32,588 nucleotides of DNA, taken from the NCBI GenBank assembly GCA_902806335.1, contig CADCWG010000110.1, forward strand, positions 1 to 32,588, read 5' to 3'. Both the position numbers and the translations under genes were made by a program. Below, piece after piece: positions 18,629 through 26,550 of the stretch. The stretch comes from an uncultured Thermomicrobiales bacterium (GTDB lineage: Bacteria; Chloroflexota; Chloroflexia; Thermomicrobiales; UBA6265). The notes under the pieces were generated by a model. That model was not told the origin of the DNA, did no database searches, and worked only from the letters and a program-made list of their open reading frames with translations. Within the stretch, counting starts at the first letter, position 1; the number at the start of each line of letters is the position of its first letter.

Positions 18629-19576
18629 GTGGACGGCACGGTCCGGCGGCTGGCGGTGGTGACGACCCTCGGGATGTTCCTGGTCCTGGTGATGGGCGCG
18701 ACCGTCACCAGCACCGGCTCCGGCGAAGGCTGCGGCCGCTCCTGGCCGCTCTGCCACGGCGAGTTCATTCCCGCCTACACCATCGAGACGGCGATCGAGT
18801 ACAGCCACCGCGCCGTCAGCGGGGCGGAGGGGCTGCTCGTCGCCCTGCTGGCGGTGACCGCCTGGCCCTACCGGCGCCGGCACCGCGAGATCCGGGTCCT
18901 CGCCCCCCTGATGGTCGGCTCGGTGGTCCTCCAGGCCGGGATGGGCGCCTGGGCCGTGCGCTACCCGCAGGAGTCCGCGGTGCTGGCGCTCCACTTCGGT
19001 ATCTCCCTGATCGCCTTCGCCAGCGTGTTCCTGACGATGACCGCGCTCTACCGCCGGGGCCCCGCCGCCGCGGCGGGAAGCCGACCGCCGACCGCCGGCT
19101 TCCGCTGGGCGGTCTTCGGCGCGCTCGGGGTCGTCTACGTCGTCGCCTACTCCGGCGCCTACGTCCGGCACACCGGCGCCGAGCTGGCCTGCACGAGCTG
19201 GCCGCTCTGCAACGGGGAGGTCGTCCCAAGTCTGACCGGTCCGGAAGGGGTGGCCTTCTCCCACCGCCTGGCGGCCCTCGCCAGCATCGTCCTCGTCGCG
19301 GGGCTGACGGCGTGGGCGTACCGTGCCCGGGGGCAGCGCCCCGACCTCTACACCGTGTCGCTCGTCGCCTTCGGGCTGATCGTGCTCCAGGCGCTGAGCG
19401 GCGCCGCGGTGGTCATCACCGAGGTCACCCTGTACAGCGCCCTCGCCCACGCGGGGCTGATGGCGCTCCTGTTCGTGGCCCTCTGCGAGGGGTGCCAGCG
19501 CGCGGGCTGGCCCCGGCTCTGGCCCGCCCGCGGCCAACGGGCGCTGGCGCCGACCGCTTCGGCCGCCACGCGCTAG
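18629..19576 (+). CDS. ctaA: Heme A synthase CtaA/Cox15
   Basis: CtaA converts heme O to heme A for aa3-type cytochrome oxidases, in the membrane. The 315-residue product has about eight helices. Each half carries the expected ligands: C35/C42 in GCGRSWPLCHG, H60 in YSHRAVSG and H122 in ALHFG, then C188/C194 in ACTSWPLCNGE, H212 in FSHRLAA and H274 in LAHAG. The N-half positions 35, 42 and 60 equal those I recall for B. subtilis CtaA, which supports the GTG start at 18629; sequence upstream in the open frame is not protein-like. A good promoter lies about 90 nt upstream. No ctaB or oxidase genes are in the window, but the gene implies an aerobic respiratory chain. Confidence 0.92.
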   Translation: MDGTVRRLAVVTTLGMFLVLVMGATVTSTGSGEGCGRSWPLCHGEFIPAYTIETAIEYSHRAVSGAEGLLVALLAVTAWPYRRRHREIRVLAPLMVGSVVLQAGMGAWAVRYPQESAVLALHFGISLIAFASVFLTMTALYRRGPAAAAGSRPPTAGFRWAVFGALGVVYVVAYSGAYVRHTGAELACTSWPLCNGEVVPSLTGPEGVAFSHRLAALASIVLVAGLTAWAYRARGQRPDLYTVSLVAFGLIVLQALSGAAVVITEVTLYSALAHAGLMALLFVALCEGCQRAGWPRLWPARGQRALAPTASAATR

Positions 19577-19786
19577 TCTCCAACCAGCCCGACGGGCCGG
19601 TTAGGGAAGACATCGTCCTCGCCACCGCTGCGTCTCTGCCGGTAACGGAGCGAGTGGCGGGCGGAGCGTCAGCGGGCTCAGCTCGGCTCAACGTCACGGC
19701 GGTCCGTCGGTTCGCCGCGGGCACCGGGACGGCTTCACGGCCAGGTCTCGACTTTTCGGGGGTGCTCCCGTCGCGGAGGGATGACC

Positions 19787-20476
19787 ATGGCAGGCCCCGC
19801 ACGAGGCGGCGCGGTGATCCCCTTCTACGGGGCGGACGACCGGGCGAGGTTCGCCATCGAGCGCCGCTGCATGGACCGCGACGGCGCCGTCCTCCGCCGC
19901 CTCGACGACCTGCTTCCGCGCGGTGACCGCGACCGGCCGGCGCTGGTCCTCGACACGGGCGCGGGCGACGGCTACACCGCCGACCGCCTGACCCGTCCCG
20001 ACCGCCGTGTGGTCGCCCTCGAGCCGGCGGCCGGGATGCTTGAGCGCGGGCGGGCGCTGCCGTGGGTGCGGGGGGCCGCGCAGGGCCTCCCCTTTCGCGG
20101 CGGTGCCCTCGATGCCGCCTACGCGACCTGGGCCTACTTCTTCCCCGAGCTCGGCCACGGCGACGCCGGCCTCGCCGAGTGGCACCGGGTGGTCCGCCCG
20201 GGCGGGACGCTCGTCTTCGTCGACAACGCCGGCGACGACGCGTTCTCGGCGCTGGGCGACCAGGCGATCGCCAGCGACCCCGCCTGGTGGGCCGCCCGCG
20301 GCTTCGTCGCCGACATCGTCGCGACGAGTTTCCGGTTCGACACGCTCGACGAGGCTCGCGCCCTGCTCGGCTTCTACTTCGGCGACCGCGGCCGAGGGGT
20401 GAGCGAGCTCGAGATCGGCTACCGCGTCGCGGTCTACACCGCCCGATCTCGGGGACCGTCGACCTCGGCCCACTGA
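19787..20476 (+). CDS. SAM-dependent methyltransferase, class I (Methyltransf_11 type)
   Basis: This class I methyltransferase of 229 residues has an unknown substrate. The SAM site is LVLDTGAGDGYTADRL, where the usual first Gly of GxGxG is preceded by Thr. The acidic end of strand 2 is in VVALEPAAGM. The motif around AQGLPFRGGALDAAYATWAYF is the post-II region with the expected Asp. WHRVVRPGGTLVFVD is motif III. The overall fold resembles UbiE/menaquinone-type and small-molecule methyltransferases. ATG 19787 has GGAGGG with a 6-nt spacer; the ATG at 19781 directly abuts that ribosome binding site and is unlikely. It follows ctaA by about 210 nt, with no evidence of co-transcription. Neighbours give no clue to the substrate. 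Confidence 0.85.
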   Translation: MAGPARGGAVIPFYGADDRARFAIERRCMDRDGAVLRRLDDLLPRGDRDRPALVLDTGAGDGYTADRLTRPDRRVVALEPAAGMLERGRALPWVRGAAQGLPFRGGALDAAYATWAYFFPELGHGDAGLAEWHRVVRPGGTLVFVDNAGDDAFSALGDQAIASDPAWWAARGFVADIVATSFRFDTLDEARALLGFYFGDRGRGVSELEIGYRVAVYTARSRGPSTSAH

Positions 20477-20478
20477 CC

Positions 20479-20523
20479 GACCGTCGGCGCCTGCCCGCCG
20501 AGGGACCGTCGGCGCCTGCCCGC
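20479..20523. repeat. Two tandem copies of a 20-bp unit with 25-bp period
   Basis: GACCGTCGGCGCCTGCCCGC occurs at 20479-20498 and again at 20504-20523, followed by a shorter partial copy (CCGTCGGC) after 20530. It lies in the 147-nt gap between the convergent methyltransferase and murJ genes. Confidence 0.6.
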
Positions 20524-20623
20524 AAGGGTCCGTCGGCCGGCCGCTCCGCCCGGCTTCCGCATACCTCCCCGGGCCGCGTCATCCCGTCGCCCCGCACACC
20601 CGGCCGTGGCGTTGGCGCCGCCC

Positions 20624-22108
20624 CTACCGGCCGGCGGGATCTGGCACCGGTCGCCGGGACCGGCGGAGCGCGAGGGTGACCAGGGCCGACGCCTCAACGA
20701 CCGACGAGCCGGCCATCGCCAGCGGGATGCCGACCAGGCCGAGCGGCGGGACCAGCGACGCCATCAGGCCCAGCCGCAGTCCGAGCTGGACGAGGTTGCT
20801 CAGGAGCGGCGTCCGGGCGTCACGCCCGGCGAGAATCGCCCGACCGGCGATCTCCGTGGCGACGTAGGCTGGCAGGCCGACGGCGTAGCCGGTGACCGCG
20901 AGGCGGGTCAGGTCGGTCGCGTCGGCGCCGTAGCGCCCGTGCTCGAACAGGATCCGCGCGAGCGGACCGCCGAACAGCAACAGGCCGGCGGTGCCCGCGA
21001 GGCTGAGCGCGAGCGCCACGCCAAGCGTGCGGCGAAGGGTCGCTCGGAGCCGTGCGGTATCGCCGGCCGCGGCGTGGGCGGCGAGGCGGGGAAACGCGGC
21101 CTGGCCGATCCCGTGGCCGAGCAGGGTGACCGGGAGCCCGGCCAGCAGCCACGCGTTGTGGAGCGCCGGGATCGCCGCCGCGTCGCCGAGGCGGGAAGCG
21201 AAGGCGGCCTCGGCGACGAAGCCGGCGTAGTTCACCCCCATCGAGAGCCCGTTCGGCACCAGCAGCCGCCCGACCTCCCGCAGCCGCCGGTCGCCCAGGT
21301 CGAGCACCGGTCGCCAGCGTGCCGTCCGGCCCGCGCGGCCGTGCCACTCCCCGCGCAGCCCGGGGAGCATCATGGCGACCTGGAGGAGCGACCCCAGCAC
21401 GACGCCGCAGGCGGGCCCCCAGATCCCGACCGTCGGCACGGCCATCGACGCGCCGACCCCGGCGAGCACGCCGAGGTTGTGGGCCGCGACGCCCAGGGCC
21501 GGGAGCAAGAAGCGGTTCCGACTCTGGAGCAGAGCCGTGACGACCGTGCCGGCCCCGAGGATCACCGGCTGAAGCAGCATGATCCGGGTCAGCGCCGTGG
21601 CCGTCGCCTGCCCTTCGGCCGAATAGCCAGGGACGAGCAGGCGCTCGACGAGCGCCGGCGCGGCGACCTGGCCGAGCAGGGCGACGAGCGCGAGTCCCAG
21701 CGTCAGGGTGTTGAGCACCAGGCCGGCGAGCCGCCAGGCGGCCGCGTCACCCTCCTCGCGGCGGGTCGCGACGAGGACCGGGATGAAGGCCGACGAGAGC
21801 GCCCCGCCGGCGACCAGGGCGAACACGGCGTCGGGCAGGCGGGACGCGGCGTAGTAGGCACCGGCCGTCTCGTCGGCGCCGAACTGCCGGTTCAGCAGCA
21901 CCTGCCGTAGCGCGCCCAGCGCCGCCGAGACGAACGAGGTCGCCATCAGCAGCAGGCTGGCTTCGGTGACGGAGAACGGCCGGCCGGATGTCGTCGCGAC
22001 CCGCGCCAGCAGCGACCGGCGGCCGGGCGACGCGCCATCGGCCGGGGGCTCGGCGAGACGATCCGCGCCCGCGGCCCCGGTGGTCGGCTCCGCCTGACCG
22101 GCCGCCAT
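20624..22108 (-). CDS. murJ: Lipid II flippase MurJ (MviN family)
   Basis: MurJ moves lipid II across the inner membrane for peptidoglycan synthesis. The 494-residue protein has about 14 hydrophobic segments, after a cytoplasmic tail of about 45 residues that is Ala/Pro-rich. Family segments include GALRQVLLNRQFGADETAGAY, here read as its core RQFGADETAGAY, then LPDAVFALVAGGALSSAFIPV, NYAGFVAEAAFAS, GIGQAAFPRLA and FGGPLARILFEHGRYG. The order and spacing fit the MOP-superfamily MurJ fold. The start is ATG 22108. It lies alone on the minus strand, with the ABC operon ending 444 nt upstream. A role as a polysaccharide flippase is possible but the match to MurJ is better. Confidence 0.9.
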   Translation of the reverse strand: MAAGQAEPTTGAAGADRLAEPPADGASPGRRSLLARVATTSGRPFSVTEASLLLMATSFVSAALGALRQVLLNRQFGADETAGAYYAASRLPDAVFALVAGGALSSAFIPVLVATRREEGDAAAWRLAGLVLNTLTLGLALVALLGQVAAPALVERLLVPGYSAEGQATATALTRIMLLQPVILGAGTVVTALLQSRNRFLLPALGVAAHNLGVLAGVGASMAVPTVGIWGPACGVVLGSLLQVAMMLPGLRGEWHGRAGRTARWRPVLDLGDRRLREVGRLLVPNGLSMGVNYAGFVAEAAFASRLGDAAAIPALHNAWLLAGLPVTLLGHGIGQAAFPRLAAHAAAGDTARLRATLRRTLGVALALSLAGTAGLLLFGGPLARILFEHGRYGADATDLTRLAVTGYAVGLPAYVATEIAGRAILAGRDARTPLLSNLVQLGLRLGLMASLVPPLGLVGIPLAMAGSSVVEASALVTLALRRSRRPVPDPAGR

Positions 22109-22552
22109 CAGCCGTGCCGCTCACCCCGCACCGTCGGCGTGCGGCCGAACCGGCGACACCAGCCGCTGCCCTCGCGGAGTCCAACCATGCCATCGTCCCT
22201 CGTGCCGCACCGCCCGTTCGGCGGCCCATTGTGGGCATTGCCATCGCCGAGCCGCAACTCCAGGGCGGGCCGACCACGAACCGCTACTGCCTCGGACGGA
22301 CCGACGGGACGTCCCGATCGGGTATCGGGACCGGCCGGGAACCCGCTGGCGAGCCCCAACGGCCCTGCCCCAGCGGGCGCGTCCGACAGGGCTGGGCGGC
22401 AGGCGCGGCGGCGAGACGGGCGGGCCACCGTCCGAGATCGGCGCGGGGCACCCACCGGCGGCGCCCCCGGCCTCCCCTCGCCCCCACGGCTTCCTGTTCT
22501 CACGACACCCCTGGCGCTCGCCGTTCGGGGTCGAGGGCGCCAGGTTGTCCGG
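22109..22552. other. Gap between ABC operon end and murJ start
   Basis: Both flanking genes run on the minus strand. The gap holds the terminator hairpin at 22510-22544 and a perfect 7-bp inverted repeat, GTCCCGA at 22311-22317 with TCGGGAC at 22325-22331, in the region expected to contain the murJ promoter. No gene is seen. Confidence 0.4.
22510..22544 (-). terminator. Terminator hairpin of the ABC exporter operon
   Basis: CCTGGCGC and GCGCCAGG form a perfect 8-bp stem, extended inward by TCG/CGA, 8 nt past the permease stop on the minus strand. No T-run is present. Confidence 0.55.
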
Positions 22553-23344
22553 CTACGCCCTTGGCTCGCGGCTGAAGAGCGCCATCGCCCAGACGAAGCC
22601 GACCAGGGCGATGCCGGCGCACCAGGCGACGGCGAGGATCGCGCTGTTGCCGATCGGCGTGCCCAGCAGCAGGCCCCGCAGGGTCTCGATGACGGGGGTG
22701 AAGGGCTGGTACTCGGCGAACCAGCGCAGCCCGGTCGGCATCGACTCGGTGGGCACGAACCCGCTGCCGAAGAAGGGCAGGAACACGAGGGGCTGGGGGA
22801 GGTTGCTGGCGGTCTCGACGCTCTCGGACGCCAGGCCGAGCGCGACCGCCAGCCAGATGAGCGCGAGCGCGACCATCACGAGGAGGCCGGTCGCCGCGAC
22901 CCATTCGACGGCGTCGGCGTTGGGCCGGAATCCGATCAGCAGCGCCACGCCGAGCACGACCCCCATGCTGAGAACCGCCTGGATCAGACTGCCGAGGACG
23001 TGGCCGATCAGGACCGAGGCGCGGGAGATGGCCATCGTCCGGAACCGGGCGATGATGCCCCTGGTCATGTCCATCGCGACCGAAATCGCCGTCCCCTGGA
23101 CGACGGCCGCCACGGTCATCATGAGGATGCCGGGCGTGACGTAGTCGACGTACGCGCCGCGGCCGCCCCCCGGGGCGCCGAGCCCGGCGCCGAGCGTGCC
23201 GCCGAAGACGTAGACGAACAGGAGCAGGATGACGACCGGTATGCCGGCGAGCAGCAGGGTCATCGAGGGGTAGCGCAGCATGCGCCGGAGGTTGCGGCGC
23301 AGCATCGTCGCCGAGTCGACGACGGCGTCGGAAAGGGCAGTCAT
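22553..23344 (-). CDS. ABC-2 type exporter permease (DrrB-like)
   Basis: This is the membrane subunit of a two-component ABC exporter. The 263-residue product has six likely helices. An N-terminal LRRNLRRMLRYPSMTL segment precedes the first one, and a Gly-rich outer loop ([12 protein letters not shown]) follows it. The stretch FLPFFGSGFVPTESMP and then WFAEYQPFTPVIETLRGLL is characteristic of DrrB-type permeases, associated with export of lipids, polyketides and drugs. The ATG at 23344 overlaps the ATPase stop (ATGA), so translation is coupled. The substrate is unknown. Confidence 0.88.
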   Translation of the reverse strand: MTALSDAVVDSATMLRRNLRRMLRYPSMTLLLAGIPVVILLLFVYVFGGTLGAGLGAPGGGRGAYVDYVTPGILMMTVAAVVQGTAISVAMDMTRGIIARFRTMAISRASVLIGHVLGSLIQAVLSMGVVLGVALLIGFRPNADAVEWVAATGLLVMVALALIWLAVALGLASESVETASNLPQPLVFLPFFGSGFVPTESMPTGLRWFAEYQPFTPVIETLRGLLLGTPIGNSAILAVAWCAGIALVGFVWAMALFSREPRA

Positions 23345-24327
23345 CGCGCGCGATCCTTCCGTTCGTTGCCCGGACCCCGTTCGTTGCCGGGGCCGGTGAG
23401 GGCGAGGAAGACGTCGTCGAGGTCGGGGGTGTGGACCGAGAGGTCCTCCACCACGATCGATGCTTCGTCGAGCCGGTCGAGCAGGGCCTTCAGCGACCGG
23501 ACGCCGCCGTCGGTGGGGACCAGCAGCGCGAGCGCCTCGTCGTCGCGGGACGCCCCGGCGAGGGCACGGGCGGCCGCCTGGAGCCCGGCGGCGTCTGCGA
23601 ACCGGAGGCGAACGTGGCCGCCGGGGATGCGGCGCTTGAGCTCGTCCGCGGTGCCCTCGGCGACAACCTTCCCCTGGTCGAGGACGGCGATCCGGTCGGC
23701 GAGCTGGTCCGCCTCCTCCAGGTACTGCGTCGTGAGGAAGACCGTGACCCCGCCGCCGACGAGGTCGCGGACGATCCGCCACATGGTGCGGCGGCTGCGC
23801 GGGTCGAGGCCGGCGGTCGGCTCGTCGAGGAAGATGACGCGCGGGTCGCCGACCAGAGTCATCGCCAGGTCGAGCCGCCGCCGCATGCCGCCGGAGTAGG
23901 TGGCGGTCATCCTGTCGCCGGACTCGGTCAGGTCGAAGCGATCGAGCAGATCGGCGGCGCGCCGCCGGCCCTCGCGCCGGCCCAGGTGGTGCAGGTCCGC
24001 CATCAGGATCAGGTTCTCCCGGCCGGAGAGGAGGTCGTCCACCGCCGAGAACTGGCCGGTCACGCCGATCCCGGCCCGGACCGCCCCGGGCTCCCGGGCC
24101 AGGTCGTGGCCGCAGACGCGCGCCTCGCCGCCGTCGGCCGCGAGCAACGTCGCCAGGATCCGCACCGTGGTGGTCTTGCCTGCCCCATTGGGACCGAGCA
24201 GCGCGAAGACCGTCCCCGCGGCGACCGTCAGGTCGATGCCGTCGAGCACGACCTGCTTGCCGTAGGCCTTGCGTAGGCCCGTCGCCGCGATCGCGGGTGC
24301 GGGTCCGGTTGCCGCCAACGTCGCCAC
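23341..24327 (-). CDS. ABC exporter ATP-binding protein (DrrA-like)
   Basis: This is the ATPase subunit energising the permease encoded by the next gene. The 328-residue product has Walker A GPNGAGKT at 45-52, the Q loop around TGQFSAVDD, the signature YSGGMRRRLDLA at about 144-155, Walker B RVIFLDEPTAGLD at 163-175 and the switch region FLTTQYLEEAD (the usual switch His is Gln, as in many DrrA proteins). The C-terminal extension ends in VEDLSVHTPDLDDVFLALTG, typical of the daunorubicin-resistance subfamily. I chose GTG 24327, with GGAAGGAGG and a 4-nt spacer; GTG 24381 in frame has no ribosome binding site. A strong promoter lies at 24490-24462, with a palindrome at its start site, so control by the divergent MarR-family protein is likely. 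Confidence 0.9.
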   Translation of the reverse strand: MATLAATGPAPAIAATGLRKAYGKQVVLDGIDLTVAAGTVFALLGPNGAGKTTTVRILATLLAADGGEARVCGHDLAREPGAVRAGIGVTGQFSAVDDLLSGRENLILMADLHHLGRREGRRRAADLLDRFDLTESGDRMTATYSGGMRRRLDLAMTLVGDPRVIFLDEPTAGLDPRSRRTMWRIVRDLVGGGVTVFLTTQYLEEADQLADRIAVLDQGKVVAEGTADELKRRIPGGHVRLRFADAAGLQAAARALAGASRDDEALALLVPTDGGVRSLKALLDRLDEASIVVEDLSVHTPDLDDVFLALTGPGNERGPGNERKDRAR

Positions 24328-24436
24328 GTCGCCTCCTTCCGTGTCGTCGGGGGTTGGCCATGGGACACCGAAGGTCGGCACGCCGGCCCCGTGCTACACT
24401 CTCGTTCACTCTCGTGCGAAGCAGAACGGTCGATAT

Positions 24437-24458
24437 TTTACTTCGCTGCGAAGGTAAA
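24437..24458. promoter_or_regulatory. Probable MarR operator
   Basis: TTTACTTCG and CGAAGGTAAA flank a CTG centre, forming a near-perfect inverted repeat with one extra base in the right arm. It is strikingly AT-rich for this genome and covers the predicted transcription start of the divergent ABC operon. Position and symmetry fit a MarR-family binding site. Confidence 0.6.
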
Positions 24459-24461
24459 CCA

Positions 24462-24490
24462 ACGGTAGGGCGGAGTGGGCGGGTTGTCAA
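24462..24490 (-). promoter_or_regulatory. Sigma-70 promoter of the ABC exporter operon
   Basis: On the minus strand TTGACA (24490-24485, perfect consensus) and TACCGT (24467-24462) are 17 nt apart. The start site would fall near 24455, inside the palindrome at 24437-24458. The -35 overlaps the ribosome binding site of marR on the other strand. Confidence 0.6.
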
Positions 24491-24498
24491 GGAGCGAC

Positions 24499-25593
24499 GT
24501 GGACGGCGAGCGCGAGCGGCTGATCGGGGAGCTCGTGCGGGAGGTTCGCCAGCTCGGGGGCCTCGGCGCGACCTTCTTCCGGGCGGCCGCCGGACGGACG
24601 GGGATGAACGCCACCGACCAGCAGGTCGTCGACATCCTCCGTACCACGGGGCCGACGACCCCCGGACGGCTCGCCGAGTTGACGGGGCTCACCACCGGGG
24701 CGACCGCGCAGATGCTCGGCCGGTTGGAACGGGACGGGCTCGTGCGGCGGGAGCGGGACCCCGAAGACGGGCGGCGGGTCCTGGTCCGGCTCGCCGCCGG
24801 CGGGGACGCGACGGCGAAGATGGGGCCGGCCTTCGAATCCGTGGGCCGGGCGCTGGCGGAGACGGCCGCGCGCTACGACGACGAGCAGCTCACCGTCCTC
24901 CTCGGATTCGTGCAGCGCGCCGGTGCGGTGTACGGGGAGGAGATCGACCGGCTGCGGGCGGTGCCCGCGGCTGGAGGGGCAGGGGACCTCTCCGCGCCGC
25001 TCGATGGCGTGGAGAGCGGCCGGCTCGTCTTCTCCTCCTGGGCCTCCCGGCTCCGACTGCGGGCCGACACCGGGCTGGACGTGCTCTACCGGGCCAGCTT
25101 CACGGGGCCCGTGCCCGACGTTCGGGCCGATGGGGGCACCGTCACCGTCCGCTACCCGCGACGCCTTCGGCTCTTCGACCGGAGCCAGCACGGGGCGGAG
25201 GTCGTGCTGAGCACCGCCGTCCCGTGGCGGATCGAACTCCAGGGCGGGGCGTCGGAGGTGGTCGCGGAGCTGGCCGGCCTCGACCTCGCCGGGCTCGAGG
25301 TGAAGGGCGGGGCGAGCTCGTTCCGGGTCGACCTGCCCGATCCCCTCGGCGCGGTGCCGGTGCGGATCGCCGGCGGGGCGTCGGAGATCAGGGTTCTGCG
25401 CCCTCCGGGCGTCGCCGCCCGCATCCGCCTCAAGGGCTGGGCCTCCCAGCTGACCTTCGACGGCCAGACCTTCGGCAGCATCGGCAGCGACGCGTGGCTC
25501 CAGAGTCCCGACTACGAGGACGCCACCCGGCGCTACGACATCGAGGTCTCCGGCGGCGCCAACGACGTGACCGTGATCACGTCGCCCGGCTGA
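24499..25593 (+). CDS. MarR-family regulator fused to a C-terminal repeat beta domain (toast-rack/DUF4097-like)
   Basis: This is a DNA-binding regulator of unusual build. Residues 1 to about 150 form a MarR winged-helix domain, with TDQQVVDILRTTGPTTPGRLAELTGLTTG, here cited by its core LAELTGLTTGATAQMLGRLE, and the wing RERDPEDGRRVLV. The remaining 200 residues are beta-rich and built from repeats of a small-residue turn: SSWAS near 179, GGAS at 249, 270 and 292, GWAS at 313 and GGAN at 352, mostly 21-22 residues apart. This resembles toast-rack (DUF4097-type) adhesin-like domains, which usually sit outside the membrane. Here there is no signal peptide or membrane helix, so it should be cytoplasmic. 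GTG 24499 follows AAGGAG with a 4-nt spacer. It probably represses the divergent ABC operon. Total length 364 residues versus about 150 for normal MarR. Confidence 0.85.
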   Translation: MDGERERLIGELVREVRQLGGLGATFFRAAAGRTGMNATDQQVVDILRTTGPTTPGRLAELTGLTTGATAQMLGRLERDGLVRRERDPEDGRRVLVRLAAGGDATAKMGPAFESVGRALAETAARYDDEQLTVLLGFVQRAGAVYGEEIDRLRAVPAAGGAGDLSAPLDGVESGRLVFSSWASRLRLRADTGLDVLYRASFTGPVPDVRADGGTVTVRYPRRLRLFDRSQHGAEVVLSTAVPWRIELQGGASEVVAELAGLDLAGLEVKGGASSFRVDLPDPLGAVPVRIAGGASEIRVLRPPGVAARIRLKGWASQLTFDGQTFGSIGSDAWLQSPDYEDATRRYDIEVSGGANDVTVITSPG

Positions 25594-25628
25594 CGACGGC
25601 CCCCGACCCGCGGCCAGCCCACGGCGGG

Positions 25629-25661
25629 CGAAGCCGGCTCCGCAGTCGAAGCCGGCTCCGC
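25629..25661. repeat. 15-bp direct repeat, 18-bp period
   Basis: CGAAGCCGGCTCCGC occurs at 25629-25643 and 25647-25661, starting 36 nt after the marR-fusion stop. Each copy contains the palindrome GCCGGC. Confidence 0.55.
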
Positions 25662-25689
25662 TGGGCACGGCCGCGTCGCCGTCACGCGG

Positions 25690-25722
25690 CACCCCGCGGC
25701 GGCAGCCCCCGCCCGCGGGGTG
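25690..25722 (+). terminator. Hairpin downstream of the MarR-fusion gene
   Basis: CACCCCGCGG and CCGCGGGGTG form a perfect 10-bp stem around a 13-nt loop, 96 nt after the stop codon. No T-run follows. Confidence 0.45.
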
Positions 25723-26226
25723 TCGTCCCGTGCGTCACGGCCCGCGTCGCTGTCCCCGCCCGGGACCAGAGGCCGCCCGGCCCGGGGCCGTGGACCAACC
25801 GGGGGCTCCGATCGGCGCCGAACCCGATCCGCCCCACGGTGCCCTCGGCGTCCGTCCCCGGGGGTTTGCGTGGGGTCCGCATCCCACGGCTGGCGCGGCG
25901 GCGCGTTGCCCGCCGGTGCGGCGCGGCCGCGGACCGCGCCCCTTCTAACGCTTTTATGACGGCGGTGCCCCGGATCCTAACGCGGCTCTAATGTGCCGGC
26001 CTGTAGGCTGCCCTCGGTCCGCGGCGGGGTCGCCCCCGCTCCGGTGGGCTCCAGTGGGCACGCGACGGCCGCTCGGCCGGGCGCCGCGGGCGCTTCCGCG
26101 GGGGACGTCCGGCGTCCTCGAGTGCCGTGCCCATGGCGGGTCGAGCGGAACGCGCGGAGCGGGCGGAGCGGCTGCATTCAGTCGTCACCGGTGGACCGAT
26201 ACGACGACGCGCCGACGACTTCCACG

Positions 26227-26256
26227 TTCGTGAGGCCCCACGGACACACATATTAT
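26227..26256 (+). promoter_or_regulatory. Candidate promoter of the APC permease gene
   Basis: TTCGTG at 26227-26232 and TATTAT at 26251-26256 are 18 nt apart. TATTAT lies in an AT-rich patch that is exceptional for this region. The start would be near 26263, leaving a long untranslated leader. Confidence 0.4.
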
Positions 26257-26262
26257 GTCGAT

Positions 26263-26550
26263 TCGCCCTAGGGTGAGTCGCCGCGCCACCGAACCGCGGA
26301 GACGGCGGCCGACGGCGCGGCGATGGACAAGGTGCGGCAACGCCGGTCCACGCCAGGAGGAGGCGTCTCGGTCCCACGGTCACCGCCGTTCGGCCGCACC
26401 GGTGGCGGGCGCGGCGGCACCCGGCGGGCGTCTACGCCATCGGGCCGAGATGCCGCCGCCGGGCCTGGGCTACGGTCGGGGTCGCGGTCGGGGCGACCGT
26501 GACTGTCGACGCCCTGGGCAGGGCGCCCGCGCCGAGTTCTTGGGGAGCAG
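26263..26550 (+). other. Long 5' leader of the APC permease gene
   Basis: If the promoter at 26227-26256 is right, about 288 nt precede the start codon. The leader begins with a GGGTGAGTC block near 26271 and a CCGAACC block near 26286, and is rich in potential stems. These resemble pieces of known metabolite-binding RNAs only loosely; I cannot assign it to a riboswitch class. Confidence 0.25.

Larger units (their letters stand above)
25594..26550. other. 0.96-kb gene-free region before the APC permease
   Basis: No credible gene is seen. It contains a short direct repeat (25629-25661), a strong hairpin (25690-25722), two CTAACGC heptamers at 25945-25951 and 25977-25983 in the region's least GC-rich part, a candidate promoter at 26227-26256, and a predicted leader of almost 290 nt. 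Confidence 0.4.

Noticed and set aside
26263-26400. c-di-AMP (ydaO-type) or Mg2+ riboswitch in the APC leader
   Set aside because: Only two short blocks look similar, and the remaining conserved blocks of either class are missing, so I kept it as a hypothesis rather than a feature.
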